A stretch of 44,624 bases of DNA, taken from a virus. Below, in pieces: positions 30,962 through 39,270 of this stretch. The position numbers and the translations under genes are program-made. Every line of letters starts with the position of its first letter. Position 1 is the first letter of the stretch. The notes under the pieces are model-generated. The model was not told where the DNA came from. It was given only the letters and a program-made list of their open reading frames with translations, and did no database searches. The DNA lies in IMG/VR virus record IMGVR_UViG_3300044812_000041, positions 1 to 44,624 of that record, one strand, 5' to 3'.

Positions 30962-33082
30962 TTAGAGTCCGGTGACTTGGCAGAATCCGGGCGGATTGTA
31001 AACCGCGAGGGCCAGCCGCTCTTCAGCGCGAACGGTCACCCGATTTTTAATGAAGTCGTCCTGATCGGAGTTCGTCATCTCAATCGTCATGCCCATGCGC
31101 TGGAAATACTGCGATGCGATGCGGAACGCCCCCACGAGCGCGGTGCCCGCGGCGATGGCCGGAGTGATCGCACAGGGTTTGCCCCAGATCGTATCGAAGC
31201 GGACAACCGGACCGTTGCCGTAAGCGCCGGTGAAGGGGCCCCCGCCGTAGTATTGGTTGTTCGAATCTTTCGCGAGCCGGAGGTTCTCCCAATCCAGGGG
31301 ATTGAGTACGATGCCGTCGGGTTCCCATCCGCCTTCCGCCAGACCTGAGCCGAAGCGGACGTTGGTGATGGCCTTAAACAGAGCGTCGGCGCGGGTGTCG
31401 GCGCCTTTCGCCTGGGTCTGGATCCCGCTGGTCTGCAGGATGCCGGTGATGTGGCCGGCTCCGGTGCCGTTCAGGAGCTCATCTTCTTCCTTGCGTTCCA
31501 CCTTGTAGGGCAGACGCATGTTGATGAAGCTGGCGACCGCAGCGTAATCCGCGATCAATTCATCCGGCATCTTGACGAATGCCGCGATTTTCTTCACCGG
31601 CGCGTCGACCTCGGCGAACTCGAAGAGAGCTTCGGGTTTCGCGGCGGATTCTGCGACCATGTCGGCTTCGTTCGCAAAGCTCACTTCGCGGATGTAACGG
31701 ATCGTGGTGGCGTTGGTGGTGCCCGGGAGGATCAGGTCTTTCACCATCAACGGGCGAAGGCCGAGCGCGATGACGCCCGGGACTTTCTCGATGCTGGTAA
31801 GGCCGGTGCTCGTGGGAGTCGCAGCCGCGTTCAGGAAATTGCCCATCACGGCGTCTTTCACGTCGAAACTGACACGAGAGTTCTCTTGAATTTTGCCGCG
31901 GGTCTTGAACATATCGCGCAGCCCTTTGTAGGCTTCGCTGGCGATGAACGCTTCTCCCGGGCTGCCTTTGGCAACACCGCGGAGCGCATCCGTTACTTCG
32001 ACTCGGCCCTCTTCCCCGGCCCCGATAACTTCGAACGGTTTGCCGTCCTCGGGTTTGGCCTTGGCGATGAAGACCGCGAATTGCTCGGCGGTTTTGTTGT
32101 CGCGCTTGAACTCTCCGGCTTCCTTGCCGAAGTCGCGCTTCTCGCGATTTCGAACGGACAGGACGATCTCATCGATCTCCGCGTCACGTTTCAATTTCGC
32201 TTCGTAAAGTTTGTTTGCCTGCTCTTTGACCTTGGTCTCGATCTGTTCGGGGGTGAGAGACTCGCCTCCGCCAGACCCGCCGCCAGTGTCCTTGTCGCTA
32301 AAAAAAAGGTTTTTTGGTTTCACTTTGGTTTTTTGGGTTGCTGCGTTTTGGTGGTCTTCGGATTCTCCCGCCCCGTCGATGGCGTTCTCCAGGTCTTCAA
32401 GAGTCACTTTCTCGCCTTCGCCGTCCCCGGCGTTGGCCGCTTGTTCAAGGCGCTTTTTGTTGTGCTCTCGTCGCAGTCTGGAAAGGAATTTTGCCGAGTT
32501 GCGGAACCGGCTAAGGTCGAAATTTTTGGCGGAATCGTCGGCGTGTTTGTCGATCGAATCGACGAAACCGTTCTCGAGCGCTTCCTCGGCGGTCATCCAG
32601 GTTTCCTCGTCCATAAGGTCGCTGATTTCCTTGTCGCTCAGATGGCTCTTTTGCCGATAGGCGGCAATAATGCCGGCCTTCATCTTGTCCATCACTTCGG
32701 CATTCTTGCGGAGATCTTCCGAGTCGCCCATCGTGATTGTCCAGGGGTTGTGAATCATGTAAAACCCGTTCTCCGCGATCGAGCAGGGTTTCCCGGCCGC
32801 CGCGATGACCGTGGCCATGCTCGCGGCGATTGCGCCGACCGAAGTCCTGACCGGCCCCTTGTGGTCCTTCAGGATGTTGAAGATTTCGTTTCCTTCGGTG
32901 ATGTCGCCCCCGTCGGAATTGATGTGGACGTGGATGGGCTCTTTTTCTCCGAGTCGCTTGATGTCGCTTCGGAAGGCTTTCGCGGAGACCCCAAAAGCGC
33001 CGATCTCATCATCAATGGCGATTTCGGTTTCACCATTCGCGCGGTTCTTGATCTCATACCAGCATTTACGGGGCTTGGGCAT
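30962..33082 (-). CDS. Fused ClpP-type prohead protease and HK97-fold major capsid protein
   Basis: This 706-residue protein has two domains. Residues 1-200 are a ClpP-like prohead protease: HINSDGGD near 53-60, catalytic Ser88 in GAIAASMATVI, His111 in MIHNPW, and an Asp probably in LMDEETWMTAEEAL. A charged linker (210-275) is followed by a helical scaffold-like section (276-390). The HK97-fold capsid covers about 395-706 (FNAAATPTSTGL-type start, NPLDWENLRLAKDSN, FDTIWGKPCAITPAI, and a VRAEERLALAVYNPPGF end). The linker contains two slippery heptamers with a -1 stop. The gene has its own promoter-like region upstream. Confidence 0.93.
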   Translation of the reverse strand: MPKPRKCWYEIKNRANGETEIAIDDEIGAFGVSAKAFRSDIKRLGEKEPIHVHINSDGGDITEGNEIFNILKDHKGPVRTSVGAIAASMATVIAAAGKPCSIAENGFYMIHNPWTITMGDSEDLRKNAEVMDKMKAGIIAAYRQKSHLSDKEISDLMDEETWMTAEEALENGFVDSIDKHADDSAKNFDLSRFRNSAKFLSRLRREHNKKRLEQAANAGDGEGEKVTLEDLENAIDGAGESEDHQNAATQKTKVKPKNLFFSDKDTGGGSGGGESLTPEQIETKVKEQANKLYEAKLKRDAEIDEIVLSVRNREKRDFGKEAGEFKRDNKTAEQFAVFIAKAKPEDGKPFEVIGAGEEGRVEVTDALRGVAKGSPGEAFIASEAYKGLRDMFKTRGKIQENSRVSFDVKDAVMGNFLNAAATPTSTGLTSIEKVPGVIALGLRPLMVKDLILPGTTNATTIRYIREVSFANEADMVAESAAKPEALFEFAEVDAPVKKIAAFVKMPDELIADYAAVASFINMRLPYKVERKEEDELLNGTGAGHITGILQTSGIQTQAKGADTRADALFKAITNVRFGSGLAEGGWEPDGIVLNPLDWENLRLAKDSNNQYYGGGPFTGAYGNGPVVRFDTIWGKPCAITPAIAAGTALVGAFRIASQYFQRMGMTIEMTNSDQDDFIKNRVTVRAEERLALAVYNPPGFCQVTGL
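32298..32315 (-). promoter_or_regulatory. Candidate -1 frameshift or slippage site at the protease-capsid junction
   Basis: Minus-strand codons 256-262 read CCA AAA AAC CTT TTT TTT AGC. Two in-frame slippery heptamers, A-AAA-AAC (32309-32315) and T-TTT-TTT (32300-32306), both shift into a frame whose next stop is TAG at 32298-32300. Either event would yield a 261-residue protease without capsid. A run of 8 T also allows transcript slippage. No strong downstream hairpin was found. Confidence 0.5.
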
Positions 33083-33108
33083 CGTGGTTGATGCCGTTTT
33101 CTACTACT

Positions 33109-33120
33109 CTTGTCTCAATT
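33109..33120 (-). repeat. Gene-boundary element, copy 8 (AATTGAGACAAG)
   Basis: This is a perfect copy in the 88-bp gap upstream of the capsid fusion. It follows the promoter-like sequence by 6 bp and is flanked by CTTG and CAAG arms. Confidence 0.65.
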
Positions 33121-33126
33121 GCAAGA

Positions 33127-33155
33127 ATTATTTCGCAATTTTGCGACATTCGCAA
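33127..33155 (-). promoter_or_regulatory. Capsid-gene promoter with palindromic operator
   Basis: The minus strand has TTGCGA (-35-like, 33150-33155), a 17-bp spacer, and AATAAT (-10-like, 33127-33132). The spacer contains TCGCAAAATTGCGA (33133-33146), a perfect 6-bp inverted repeat abutting the -10. This is the usual arrangement of a repressible sigma-70-type promoter. It was assigned by eye only. Confidence 0.5.
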
Positions 33156-33170
33156 ACCTGAGACTCCGGT

Positions 33171-34805
33171 TCATTTCGAAGCGGGCGATGGCGTTTTCTC
33201 AGGCGTTGTTCCCGTGCCCGGAACTTCCGGTTGGTTCGGCCCTATTGCTTCGCTCTTCGCTCCGGTGATGCGTTCAAGGCCCAGCTCTTTGAGCAATATC
33301 TTTTCCTTGGCAATGCGCTTGAACACGACACGCGGGTTTTCCTGCGTGGTCTCGCGGATGATGTCGCCGATCGATGTCGTGAGATTATCCAGCTTCATCT
33401 CGTTCGCTTTCATGTCGTCCACGGGCTGGACGAATTTCCAGCGGCGACCGGTAAAGTCGGGCTGATTGAATTTGGCGAATTTCGAGAGGGGCAACGGCAC
33501 CTTCTGGGCGAGCATGGCACGATACAGTTCTTCATCGAATCCGGGTTTCTTCCATTTCTCAATCAGGAACTCCTGTACGGCCATGTATTGCTCGCGCTCC
33601 TCGATCTGGCCCATCCGCGAGCTGACGAAATTGGCTTTACTGAGGTCGCCCGTGGTGGTGGCGTAGCTGGTCCCGAACACGGCGCCGGCACTCAGCATCA
33701 TGGCGTTTCGGAATGGCTCGAATTCGGCATCGGGATAGCGCATGTCGGCCACGACGGGCTCGACACCGTAAGGCAATTCAAGGGCGGACCCCTGCGGTAA
33801 ATCGAGGCTGATCGAACCGTCATCATGCACGGTGCTGTTTGCCGTCAGACCGCCAGCTTCAATGAATCCGTCCGGGTAGGTTTTCTTGAAGTAAACGCCC
33901 CTGCTGGCACCGATCGCGGCGTTAACGAGCGCGGCTTCCTCAAATTTCCCCATCCGGAATAAGGTGATGACGGCCGCAAAGATCCATGGCCACCCGCGGA
34001 CCTGCTCTTCGTCCTCGGTCTGCAAATAGAAGTGAATAACTTCATCGGCTGGGACGCGCACGTAAAGATCGTTGTCGAAAGTGTAATTATACAGCCGGTC
34101 GTTAGGTCGCGAGCGCCAGAACCAATAGGCCACGGGAAATTTAAAGGTGCCGTCCAGTTCCACGCCCATCCGGATCACGTTCCCGTTCGGTTCCAGCCGG
34201 TTGAGGTTGTGATCGAGGTAATCCGGGTTGATTGGTTGCCAGGCGAAATTGAAATCGTTCGCGGGAAAGCCCCGAATCTTTCGTAGAATACATTCCCCGT
34301 CGAACATGAGCCTAGAGAGGAGTAGCCGATCCAGATCGCGCCGGGAAAGTTTCTGCCGGGTCGTGAGGTTCTTCGCCAGGCCCATCTCGGCGTAAAAATC
34401 ATTGATGATCGTGTTCGCGGTCTCGTCCTCAACTCCATTAGTGGCGTCGCCGAAACGTTTCCCGGTTTCGATGAGGGATTCGAAATGGAATCCCATCGCT
34501 CCGAAAGTGTTGTTGAGCATGTTTCGCTTGAACGCGATGGCCCACGGATTGTATCGCTCGACTTGCCGCGAACGGTTGCGGACGAGGAGGAGATCAAATT
34601 GCTGCCACGAATTGAGTGCCCGCCAGTCCCCGAGGAAATCGGAGCTGTTATCGTCGATCCCGCTGGCCCCGTAAGTGATCGCCGAAGAGGTGATCCCGCC
34701 GGATAATGTGTTGCCGCGCCGGACCGTGTGGACAAGCGGGGCTTGCCGTTGTGTTTCGTGGCCATTTTCCCGCCAACGGGAGAGAATTCGCTGGGTGGTA
34801 TTCAT
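33171..34805 (-). CDS. Portal protein, lambda-B type
   Basis: This 544-residue dodecameric portal would form the DNA channel. It has the lambda gpB-family pattern: RSRQVERYNPWAIAFKRNML near the start, RRDLDRLLLSRLMFDGECIL, VPADEVIHFYLQTEDEEQVR-GWPWIFAAVITLF, ALELPYGVEPVVADM, and TTTGDLSKANFVSSRMGQIE. The C-terminus has the EN-PRVVFKRIAKEK segment. The start at 34805 was chosen because it overlaps the upstream 52-residue gene as ATGA. The lambda gene order (A, W-like, B, C, E-like) is kept. Confidence 0.92.
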   Translation of the reverse strand: MNTTQRILSRWRENGHETQRQAPLVHTVRRGNTLSGGITSSAITYGASGIDDNSSDFLGDWRALNSWQQFDLLLVRNRSRQVERYNPWAIAFKRNMLNNTFGAMGFHFESLIETGKRFGDATNGVEDETANTIINDFYAEMGLAKNLTTRQKLSRRDLDRLLLSRLMFDGECILRKIRGFPANDFNFAWQPINPDYLDHNLNRLEPNGNVIRMGVELDGTFKFPVAYWFWRSRPNDRLYNYTFDNDLYVRVPADEVIHFYLQTEDEEQVRGWPWIFAAVITLFRMGKFEEAALVNAAIGASRGVYFKKTYPDGFIEAGGLTANSTVHDDGSISLDLPQGSALELPYGVEPVVADMRYPDAEFEPFRNAMMLSAGAVFGTSYATTTGDLSKANFVSSRMGQIEEREQYMAVQEFLIEKWKKPGFDEELYRAMLAQKVPLPLSKFAKFNQPDFTGRRWKFVQPVDDMKANEMKLDNLTTSIGDIIRETTQENPRVVFKRIAKEKILLKELGLERITGAKSEAIGPNQPEVPGTGTTPEKTPSPASK

Positions 34806-34960
34806 CGACGAAATATTGCGATCAAGGCTTTCCACAGCGGCTCCAGTTCTGTGATGTAGTGCCCGCGTATGAAAATCGACCATCCTGTGCGCTCACGGCA
34901 TCCGTAATCGCGGTCGAACTCAATACCCGTGCTGTTGAGCTGCAAACGAAAATGTTTCAT
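34802..34960 (-). CDS. Small hypothetical protein before portal
   Basis: This 52-residue protein (MKHFRLQLNSTGIEFDRDYG, then ELEPLWKALIAIFRR) has a start that overlaps the gpW-like stop as ATGA and a stop that overlaps the portal start as ATGA. This two-sided coupling makes it a confident gene despite its size. No family is recognised; it lies where lambda-like phages sometimes have small head-completion factors. Confidence 0.6.
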   Translation of the reverse strand: MKHFRLQLNSTGIEFDRDYGCRERTGWSIFIRGHYITELEPLWKALIAIFRR

Positions 34961-35514
34961 CGAAAACGGTTGCGGATAATGCGGAACCCGCCACCGCGGG
35001 AAAGGCCGAGCCCGGCCAGTTCGTTATTTACGAGTAGTTGCAGGCGGTCCCGGGCCTTCAATAATTCTCCGATGTTCATGGAGGTAAAAGATTGCCCGTT
35101 GAAGTTGACGGTGGAATGCGACCGGCTAACGAGTTTCTGAATAGCCTCGTTGCAGGCCGCTAGCGCAATTTGGTTGGCCGACTGAGCCAGAGTCCCGGTT
35201 GGATTCGGTAGAACCGTTATCCAGCCGCTGCCGCCTGTCTCGCGCTGCGTGCTGTCTGCATTGTCGGTGAAAACGAGGTCGTATTTACAAAACCCCGGGG
35301 TGAGGGCACTGACCGTGGACGAGATACTGACCTGGTAATCTTTGCCGTTGCTGCCCGTGGTGGCGCGGACGGTTGCAAGATGCACTCCTTGCCTGCTCAG
35401 AACGAGGTCCATGAACCAAAACGTTGCGGGGTGGTCGGTATCGGAAACGGTAAACAGGACGGCATCGCCCGCCGTGAAGCGACACGGCACACCCGATTGA
35501 GAAGCGACAGCCAT
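34957..35514 (-). CDS. gpW-like head completion protein with extra N-terminal domain
   Basis: This 185-residue protein has a C-terminal stretch (TVNFNGQSFTSMNIGELLKA-RDRLQLLVNNELAGLG) matching the lambda gpW pattern of a beta hairpin and a helix. It lies in the gpW position between large terminase and portal. The N-terminal 110 residues are beta-rich (GDAVLFTVSDTDHPATFWFM) and unusual, as gpW is normally about 68 residues. ATG 35514 was preferred to an upstream TTG. Confidence 0.6.
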   Translation of the reverse strand: MAVASQSGVPCRFTAGDAVLFTVSDTDHPATFWFMDLVLSRQGVHLATVRATTGSNGKDYQVSISSTVSALTPGFCKYDLVFTDNADSTQRETGGSGWITVLPNPTGTLAQSANQIALAACNEAIQKLVSRSHSTVNFNGQSFTSMNIGELLKARDRLQLLVNNELAGLGLSRGGGFRIIRNRFR

Positions 35515-35532
35515 TTCACGCAATCATAGGGG

Positions 35533-35573
35533 CTATCTCAATTTTAGAAAGCGTATTTTCTCAGGAATGAGAA
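35533..35573 (-). promoter_or_regulatory. Boundary element copy 9 and palindrome upstream of the gpW-like gene
   Basis: The minus strand has TTCTCA-TTCC-TGAGAA (35558-35573, perfect 6-bp arms), a TAAAAT box and AATTGAGATAG (35533-35543), followed by TATGAT. It occupies the 61-bp gap after the terminase stop and resembles the control regions at 26.0 and 33.1 kb. Confidence 0.45.
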
Positions 35574-35575
35574 TT

Positions 35576-37615
35576 TTACCAGCCCGACCGGATGGAGCGG
35601 AGCAGGTTTCCGCTTCTCCTAGGACGTTGGACTTTCGGTGCCTCAATTTTCAGCGTCCCATCTTTCAATTCCGCAGCGCGAGCTTGCAATTCTTTCTCGA
35701 GCGCATCCCATCGGTTTTCGGTGAGCGGATAAATCCGGAGCGCGGCCAGATTTCCGACCTCGATATCCAAAGCCTCGTTCCGAACGTTCTTGGGGTTCAC
35801 GTATTTCCTGATCTCCACTCCGCGTTCGTAGGTGATCGTCACGATTTCAGCGGTGAGCTGCTGGAAGTATTCTTCGCCGTACTGCTTATTGAAGTGCATG
35901 ACGCCTTCGCGAGTGTCGTCCGCCTCTGGTTCCATCCGAAGGCGTTCGTAAATGCGGTCCTTCGCTTCCCACGTCCCGATGTAGTGGCCCTTCAATGTCT
36001 TGGCGACCGTGGACATCTTCCGGGTGATGATCGGGTGGCCGTGTTGCCCGACGCCTTTCGACGCGCGCAGGTGTCCGTTGAGGCCCGGCACAGGGTTGCG
36101 GTAGAGTTGTTGGAAGAATCGGTACAAGTCTTCTGCGTAATGTCCGCCGTCGATTAGGCCGAACCCGAGCCGCATTTCGGAGAGCGCAATCGATCCATCC
36201 GGCATCGCGACGTTGACCGCCCATTTCCGAGCCAGTTCCTGGCGTAACATCTGCCACACTTCGGGGTCGCGGATGTGCCCGTTCAAAACGACGTGATCTA
36301 TTCCCCATGATTGTTCGTTCCGTCCCCAGGCGCGCCATCCGAGCTCGATGCGGTTCAACTGCAAATCGCCGAACACTGTCATGTAAAGCCCGCCGGCCGG
36401 GACCGTGAGCCCGTAATCTTCGCGGCGATCGAAGATGGGGCGCCATGCCGGCGGAGGTTCGCCTTCCAATTCTGGATCCCAAAGCTCTGCGGCGACTTCC
36501 TGCGTCCAGACCCGAAGCGCGTCCACGCTGGTCTTGGCCGCTTCTCCTTTAGCGACGAACTCGTGCAGCTTCGTCTTGAATCCTTTCGCGGTCGGGAGCA
36601 GCGACGTGAACCCGTTTTTCCAATAGCTCCGGACATGGGGATATTTCGCTTTCGCCTTCGTGTGATGAACTAGAATTTCCGCAACTTGATCTTCGGTCAG
36701 GCCCGCGGTTGGGAACCATTGGCTTGTCTGCGCGGCTCTCCGCCACTCCGATTCGCTGTGCTGATACTCGCACTTCTCGCAACCCCATGTCGCCCGGTCC
36801 ATCCGGCCCGGCGGCCACGCGAAGTTCCGGTATCGGATGATCTGCAAATGTCCGCACGCTTGGCACTCCGAAAACCATTTCCGCTGGTCGCCTTCCTCGA
36901 ATGATTTGTGAATCTGGGAGTTGTAGGTCTTGACGCCGGTTGTTGGATCGACCGTCGGCGCGAGCGTTCCGGTGGATTCTTCAACAATGATGGCGTCGCC
37001 GTAGCCGGTTGTTCGGCCGATCGCTTTGTAAATCGCCTCGGGGTTCAGCGCATCGAGTTCGTGCAGAAACAGCACCTTGACGGATTTGCCGCGGAACTTC
37101 GTGAGGCTGCCGGCGCTGACGATGCGAATCCATCCACCCTTGAATTTCTTGAAGCCAAGTGTGCGTCCGCTGTCCCGGCTTTTTTTCTCAACGAAATATC
37201 CTTCAAGGCACACTTCAATCATCGGCTCCAGTTCGCCAGAGCTGAAACTGTCCACATCGTCTTTCGTGGGGTGAACGCTGTAGATGTTCCCGGGGTCGTC
37301 CGTGACAGTGCGCCCACCGATGTTCAGACAGACGCCGGACGTTTTCCCTTCGCGGATCGCGAACCACAAAACAATTTTGCCCACGCTCGGATCGTCTGCT
37401 GCGTCCATCGGCTCGACGCAGTGCGGCATGACGTTGTGCCGGTACGGAATCGGGTCGCCTGACGAAAGCGGGGACGCACCCGCCGGCAACACGCGGACTT
37501 CCACCGCCCAAACGGATGGACTTCGTTTTTGTCGCGGCAGGATGTTCGCCGACGCAACACGATTCAGGACACGGACGGAGTTGCGGCGAAGTTCGCTCGC
37601 CAGTTCCGCTCTCAT
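35576..37615 (-). CDS. Large terminase subunit, GpA family
   Basis: This 679-residue DNA-packaging motor belongs to the lambda gpA family. The ATPase domain shows FAIREGKTSGVCLNIGGR-like and SVHPTKDDVDSFSSG segments and a Walker-B-like VKVLFLHELDAL near 180. A zinc-type CQACGH...WGCEKC pair follows near 253-283. The nuclease part includes FGDLQLNRIELGWRAWG and a downstream acidic region. The N-terminal 60 residues are less typical. Its start overlaps the 83-residue gene as ATGA. Confidence 0.92.
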   Translation of the reverse strand: MRAELASELRRNSVRVLNRVASANILPRQKRSPSVWAVEVRVLPAGASPLSSGDPIPYRHNVMPHCVEPMDAADDPSVGKIVLWFAIREGKTSGVCLNIGGRTVTDDPGNIYSVHPTKDDVDSFSSGELEPMIEVCLEGYFVEKKSRDSGRTLGFKKFKGGWIRIVSAGSLTKFRGKSVKVLFLHELDALNPEAIYKAIGRTTGYGDAIIVEESTGTLAPTVDPTTGVKTYNSQIHKSFEEGDQRKWFSECQACGHLQIIRYRNFAWPPGRMDRATWGCEKCEYQHSESEWRRAAQTSQWFPTAGLTEDQVAEILVHHTKAKAKYPHVRSYWKNGFTSLLPTAKGFKTKLHEFVAKGEAAKTSVDALRVWTQEVAAELWDPELEGEPPPAWRPIFDRREDYGLTVPAGGLYMTVFGDLQLNRIELGWRAWGRNEQSWGIDHVVLNGHIRDPEVWQMLRQELARKWAVNVAMPDGSIALSEMRLGFGLIDGGHYAEDLYRFFQQLYRNPVPGLNGHLRASKGVGQHGHPIITRKMSTVAKTLKGHYIGTWEAKDRIYERLRMEPEADDTREGVMHFNKQYGEEYFQQLTAEIVTITYERGVEIRKYVNPKNVRNEALDIEVGNLAALRIYPLTENRWDALEKELQARAAELKDGTLKIEAPKVQRPRRSGNLLRSIRSGW

Positions 37616-37863
37616 CCGTCGCCGTACCCGCGAAGCCTATGCTCACGAAAACGCTTCGCGCGTCTCAGTTCCGCCAAGATTTTGCAGAAACACGGAGCGC
37701 AAGCTTCCCCGTAGTCCGCGGGAGTCTGCTTCAATAGGCGAACTGCCTCGTTCATAAATCTTTCGGGGTCCTCGCGGAAGCGCCGATCCCATTCGGTAAA
37801 CGTTGCGGCTATTTCCTCTGCGGTTGCTTCGATGTTTTTCACGTATTGCCCTTCCAGTTTCAT
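37612..37863 (-). CDS. Conserved small protein between terminase subunits
   Basis: This 83-residue protein has the core EIAATFTEWDRRFREDPERF, then KQTPADYGEACAPCFCKILA, a pattern common in prophages near terminase or DNA-metabolism genes. The function is unknown. ATGA overlaps link it to both terminase subunits. Confidence 0.7.
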   Translation of the reverse strand: MKLEGQYVKNIEATAEEIAATFTEWDRRFREDPERFMNEAVRLLKQTPADYGEACAPCFCKILAELRRAKRFREHRLRGYGDG

Positions 37864-38249
37864 TGTTCATCCAACTTGATCTTCGAAAGCTCTTTGAGCA
37901 GCGCGGCTGATTCCCATTTCGGTTTTGCCTGGATGGTCTTGCGCCATTCGATCGTCAAATCCGCCCACCGCTGTTCGGCATCCTTCGCGAACATCAAATC
38001 ACCGCGCTTGGTTGCGGCATCCAATTCCGCGCTGTCGGCGTCGGCCTTTTGTTGGCGGGCCCGGTCTGCGTCGCGCTCGTCTTTCGAAGTCCATGCCGCA
38101 AACGCTTCACGGAACGTCACGCCCTCCGAGCAATCCACGCCCTTTACATCGAGTCGCTTGGTTAGGGCGTTACGGTCCACCCCGAGTTCGGTTGCCACGA
38201 AATGAACCGGGTGACGTTCGCCCTTCTGTTGCCCGTTTTTACGCTTCAT
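37860..38249 (-). CDS. Small terminase subunit, Nu1-like
   Basis: This 129-residue protein has a winged helix-turn-helix-like N-terminus (HFVATELGVDRNALTKRLDV, then GVTFREAFAAW). A coiled-coil stretch (DADRARQQKADADSAELDA) with the typical LDAATKRGDLMFAKDAE segment follows, as in Nu1/phage terminase small subunits. It would recognise packaging sites and deliver DNA to the large subunit. It overlaps the HNH gene upstream by 11 bp. Confidence 0.75.
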   Translation of the reverse strand: MKRKNGQQKGERHPVHFVATELGVDRNALTKRLDVKGVDCSEGVTFREAFAAWTSKDERDADRARQQKADADSAELDAATKRGDLMFAKDAEQRWADLTIEWRKTIQAKPKWESAALLKELSKIKLDEQ

Positions 38250-38982
38250 CGCTAACTGCTAAATTTGGCCACTTCGGAACCTGCGTTAGTGATTTTTTAA
38301 CGCTTACAGGACCCGGACTTCCGCTACGTCTGCGTCCATGCCTCACCCCGTGCCATAATGAGTTCTTGCGTGCGTTCTCTATGCGCCACAAGGGGCGATA
38401 GTTCTTGAAGTGGAAACAACGGCGCTGATGCGAGGGTAGCGTTAGATCAAACGACGCGCACGGCCTTCGATGGTCGAGCTGCCATTGGCCGTAGTTGTCC
38501 CACGACATACCTAGTTCGAATTGATCTTCGATGTGGCGCTTGAACTGTTCTGTTGAGCAGCCAAGCAAATCAATCGACGATCCGCTCTTGACCCCGACCT
38601 CTATCACTTTGCGTATACGCCTGCGCAGGACACAGCGTAAGCGATACTCGATTCTGTTCTGATACTTCCATCTCTCAATCTCCGCTTCGGTCCAATGGGC
38701 GGGGAATGTGGGTATTCTTGGAGCAGTCCGACTCAGGCATTTGCGCACCCGCGACCGCATAGAGATAAGGACACGCTTGAACGGCTTCCTGTAAGCGATG
38801 CCCGTGCCCTTTAGCGCGCGACCATTACGCTCAGGGTCTATCGCAATGCCATTTGCTTGGAATACCCGCGACACTGACGCCTTGCCCATCTGTAGCCGTC
38901 GGGTGATTCGTGTCATCCCGAAGCCACAAGCCCGGAGGCAGAGAACGCATCGATATTTTGTGGCGGCGACTTTGTGCTTCAT
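38239..38982 (-). CDS. HNH endonuclease, free-standing homing type
   Basis: This 247-residue protein has an N-terminal helix-turn-helix-like section (ACGFGMTRITRRLQMGKASV) and a C-terminal HNH domain: LLGCSTEQFKRHIEDQF, then YGQWQLDHRRPCASFDLTLP (DH of the HNH), then FHFKNYRPLWRIENARK. HNH genes next to terminase genes are frequent in phages and can aid cos cleavage, or may be mobile. The start was chosen for the ATGA overlap with the 78-residue gene. Confidence 0.85.
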   Translation of the reverse strand: MKHKVAATKYRCVLCLRACGFGMTRITRRLQMGKASVSRVFQANGIAIDPERNGRALKGTGIAYRKPFKRVLISMRSRVRKCLSRTAPRIPTFPAHWTEAEIERWKYQNRIEYRLRCVLRRRIRKVIEVGVKSGSSIDLLGCSTEQFKRHIEDQFELGMSWDNYGQWQLDHRRPCASFDLTLPSHQRRCFHFKNYRPLWRIENARKNSLWHGVRHGRRRSGSPGPVSVKKSLTQVPKWPNLAVSDEA

Positions 38983-39215
38983 GGCTTGCTCCACTCAATC
39001 GGCACGCTCACGCCGCCCTTGATCGCTGCCTTTGCTAATACGAAATCCGCGTAAGTCTCCGTCCGTATCGTCACGTTGTGCGGGCGCACGATGACCGTGG
39101 CCGCGATTCCTGTTTGGTCGAGGATTTGTTGTTGCAGGCGTTCGTAAAGACGTACTCCGCCTGAATGCGAATGCGGTCCTTGGTTTGTTCCGAAGCTGGG
39201 TCGGTTGTTTGCCAT
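38979..39215 (-). CDS. Hypothetical small protein
   Basis: This 78-residue protein (MANNRPSFGTNQGPHSHSGG) has an alpha/beta core (RLYERLQQQILDQTGIAATV, then VRPHNVTIRTETYADFVLAK). GTTGAGAC abuts its ATG and GGGAGG lies 14 nt upstream. No family is recognised. Confidence 0.5.
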   Translation of the reverse strand: MANNRPSFGTNQGPHSHSGGVRLYERLQQQILDQTGIAATVIVRPHNVTIRTETYADFVLAKAAIKGGVSVPIEWSKP

Positions 39216-39223
39216 GTCTCAAC
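39213..39223 (-). repeat. Gene-boundary element, copy 10 (GTTGAGACATG)
   Basis: This copy abuts the start of the 78-residue gene, directly after the TAG of the preceding micro-ORF. Confidence 0.6.
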
Positions 39224-39270
39224 TACCTCCCTGTCATCGTCTCGGCCTGGGTTTTCTGTCCGGTGGTCAT
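39223..39270 (-). CDS. Possible 15-codon micro-ORF
   Basis: MTTGQKTQAETMTGR begins in an ATGA overlap with the 140-residue gene and ends just before the boundary element of the next gene. It may only relay ribosomes between the neighbours. Its reality is uncertain. Confidence 0.25.
   Translation of the reverse strand: MTTGQKTQAETMTGR

Noticed and set aside
31451-33091. A 546-codon plus-strand open frame opposite the capsid fusion
   Set aside because: It is exactly antisense to a gene with clear protease and capsid domains and shows no domain itself; high GC keeps the shadow frame open.
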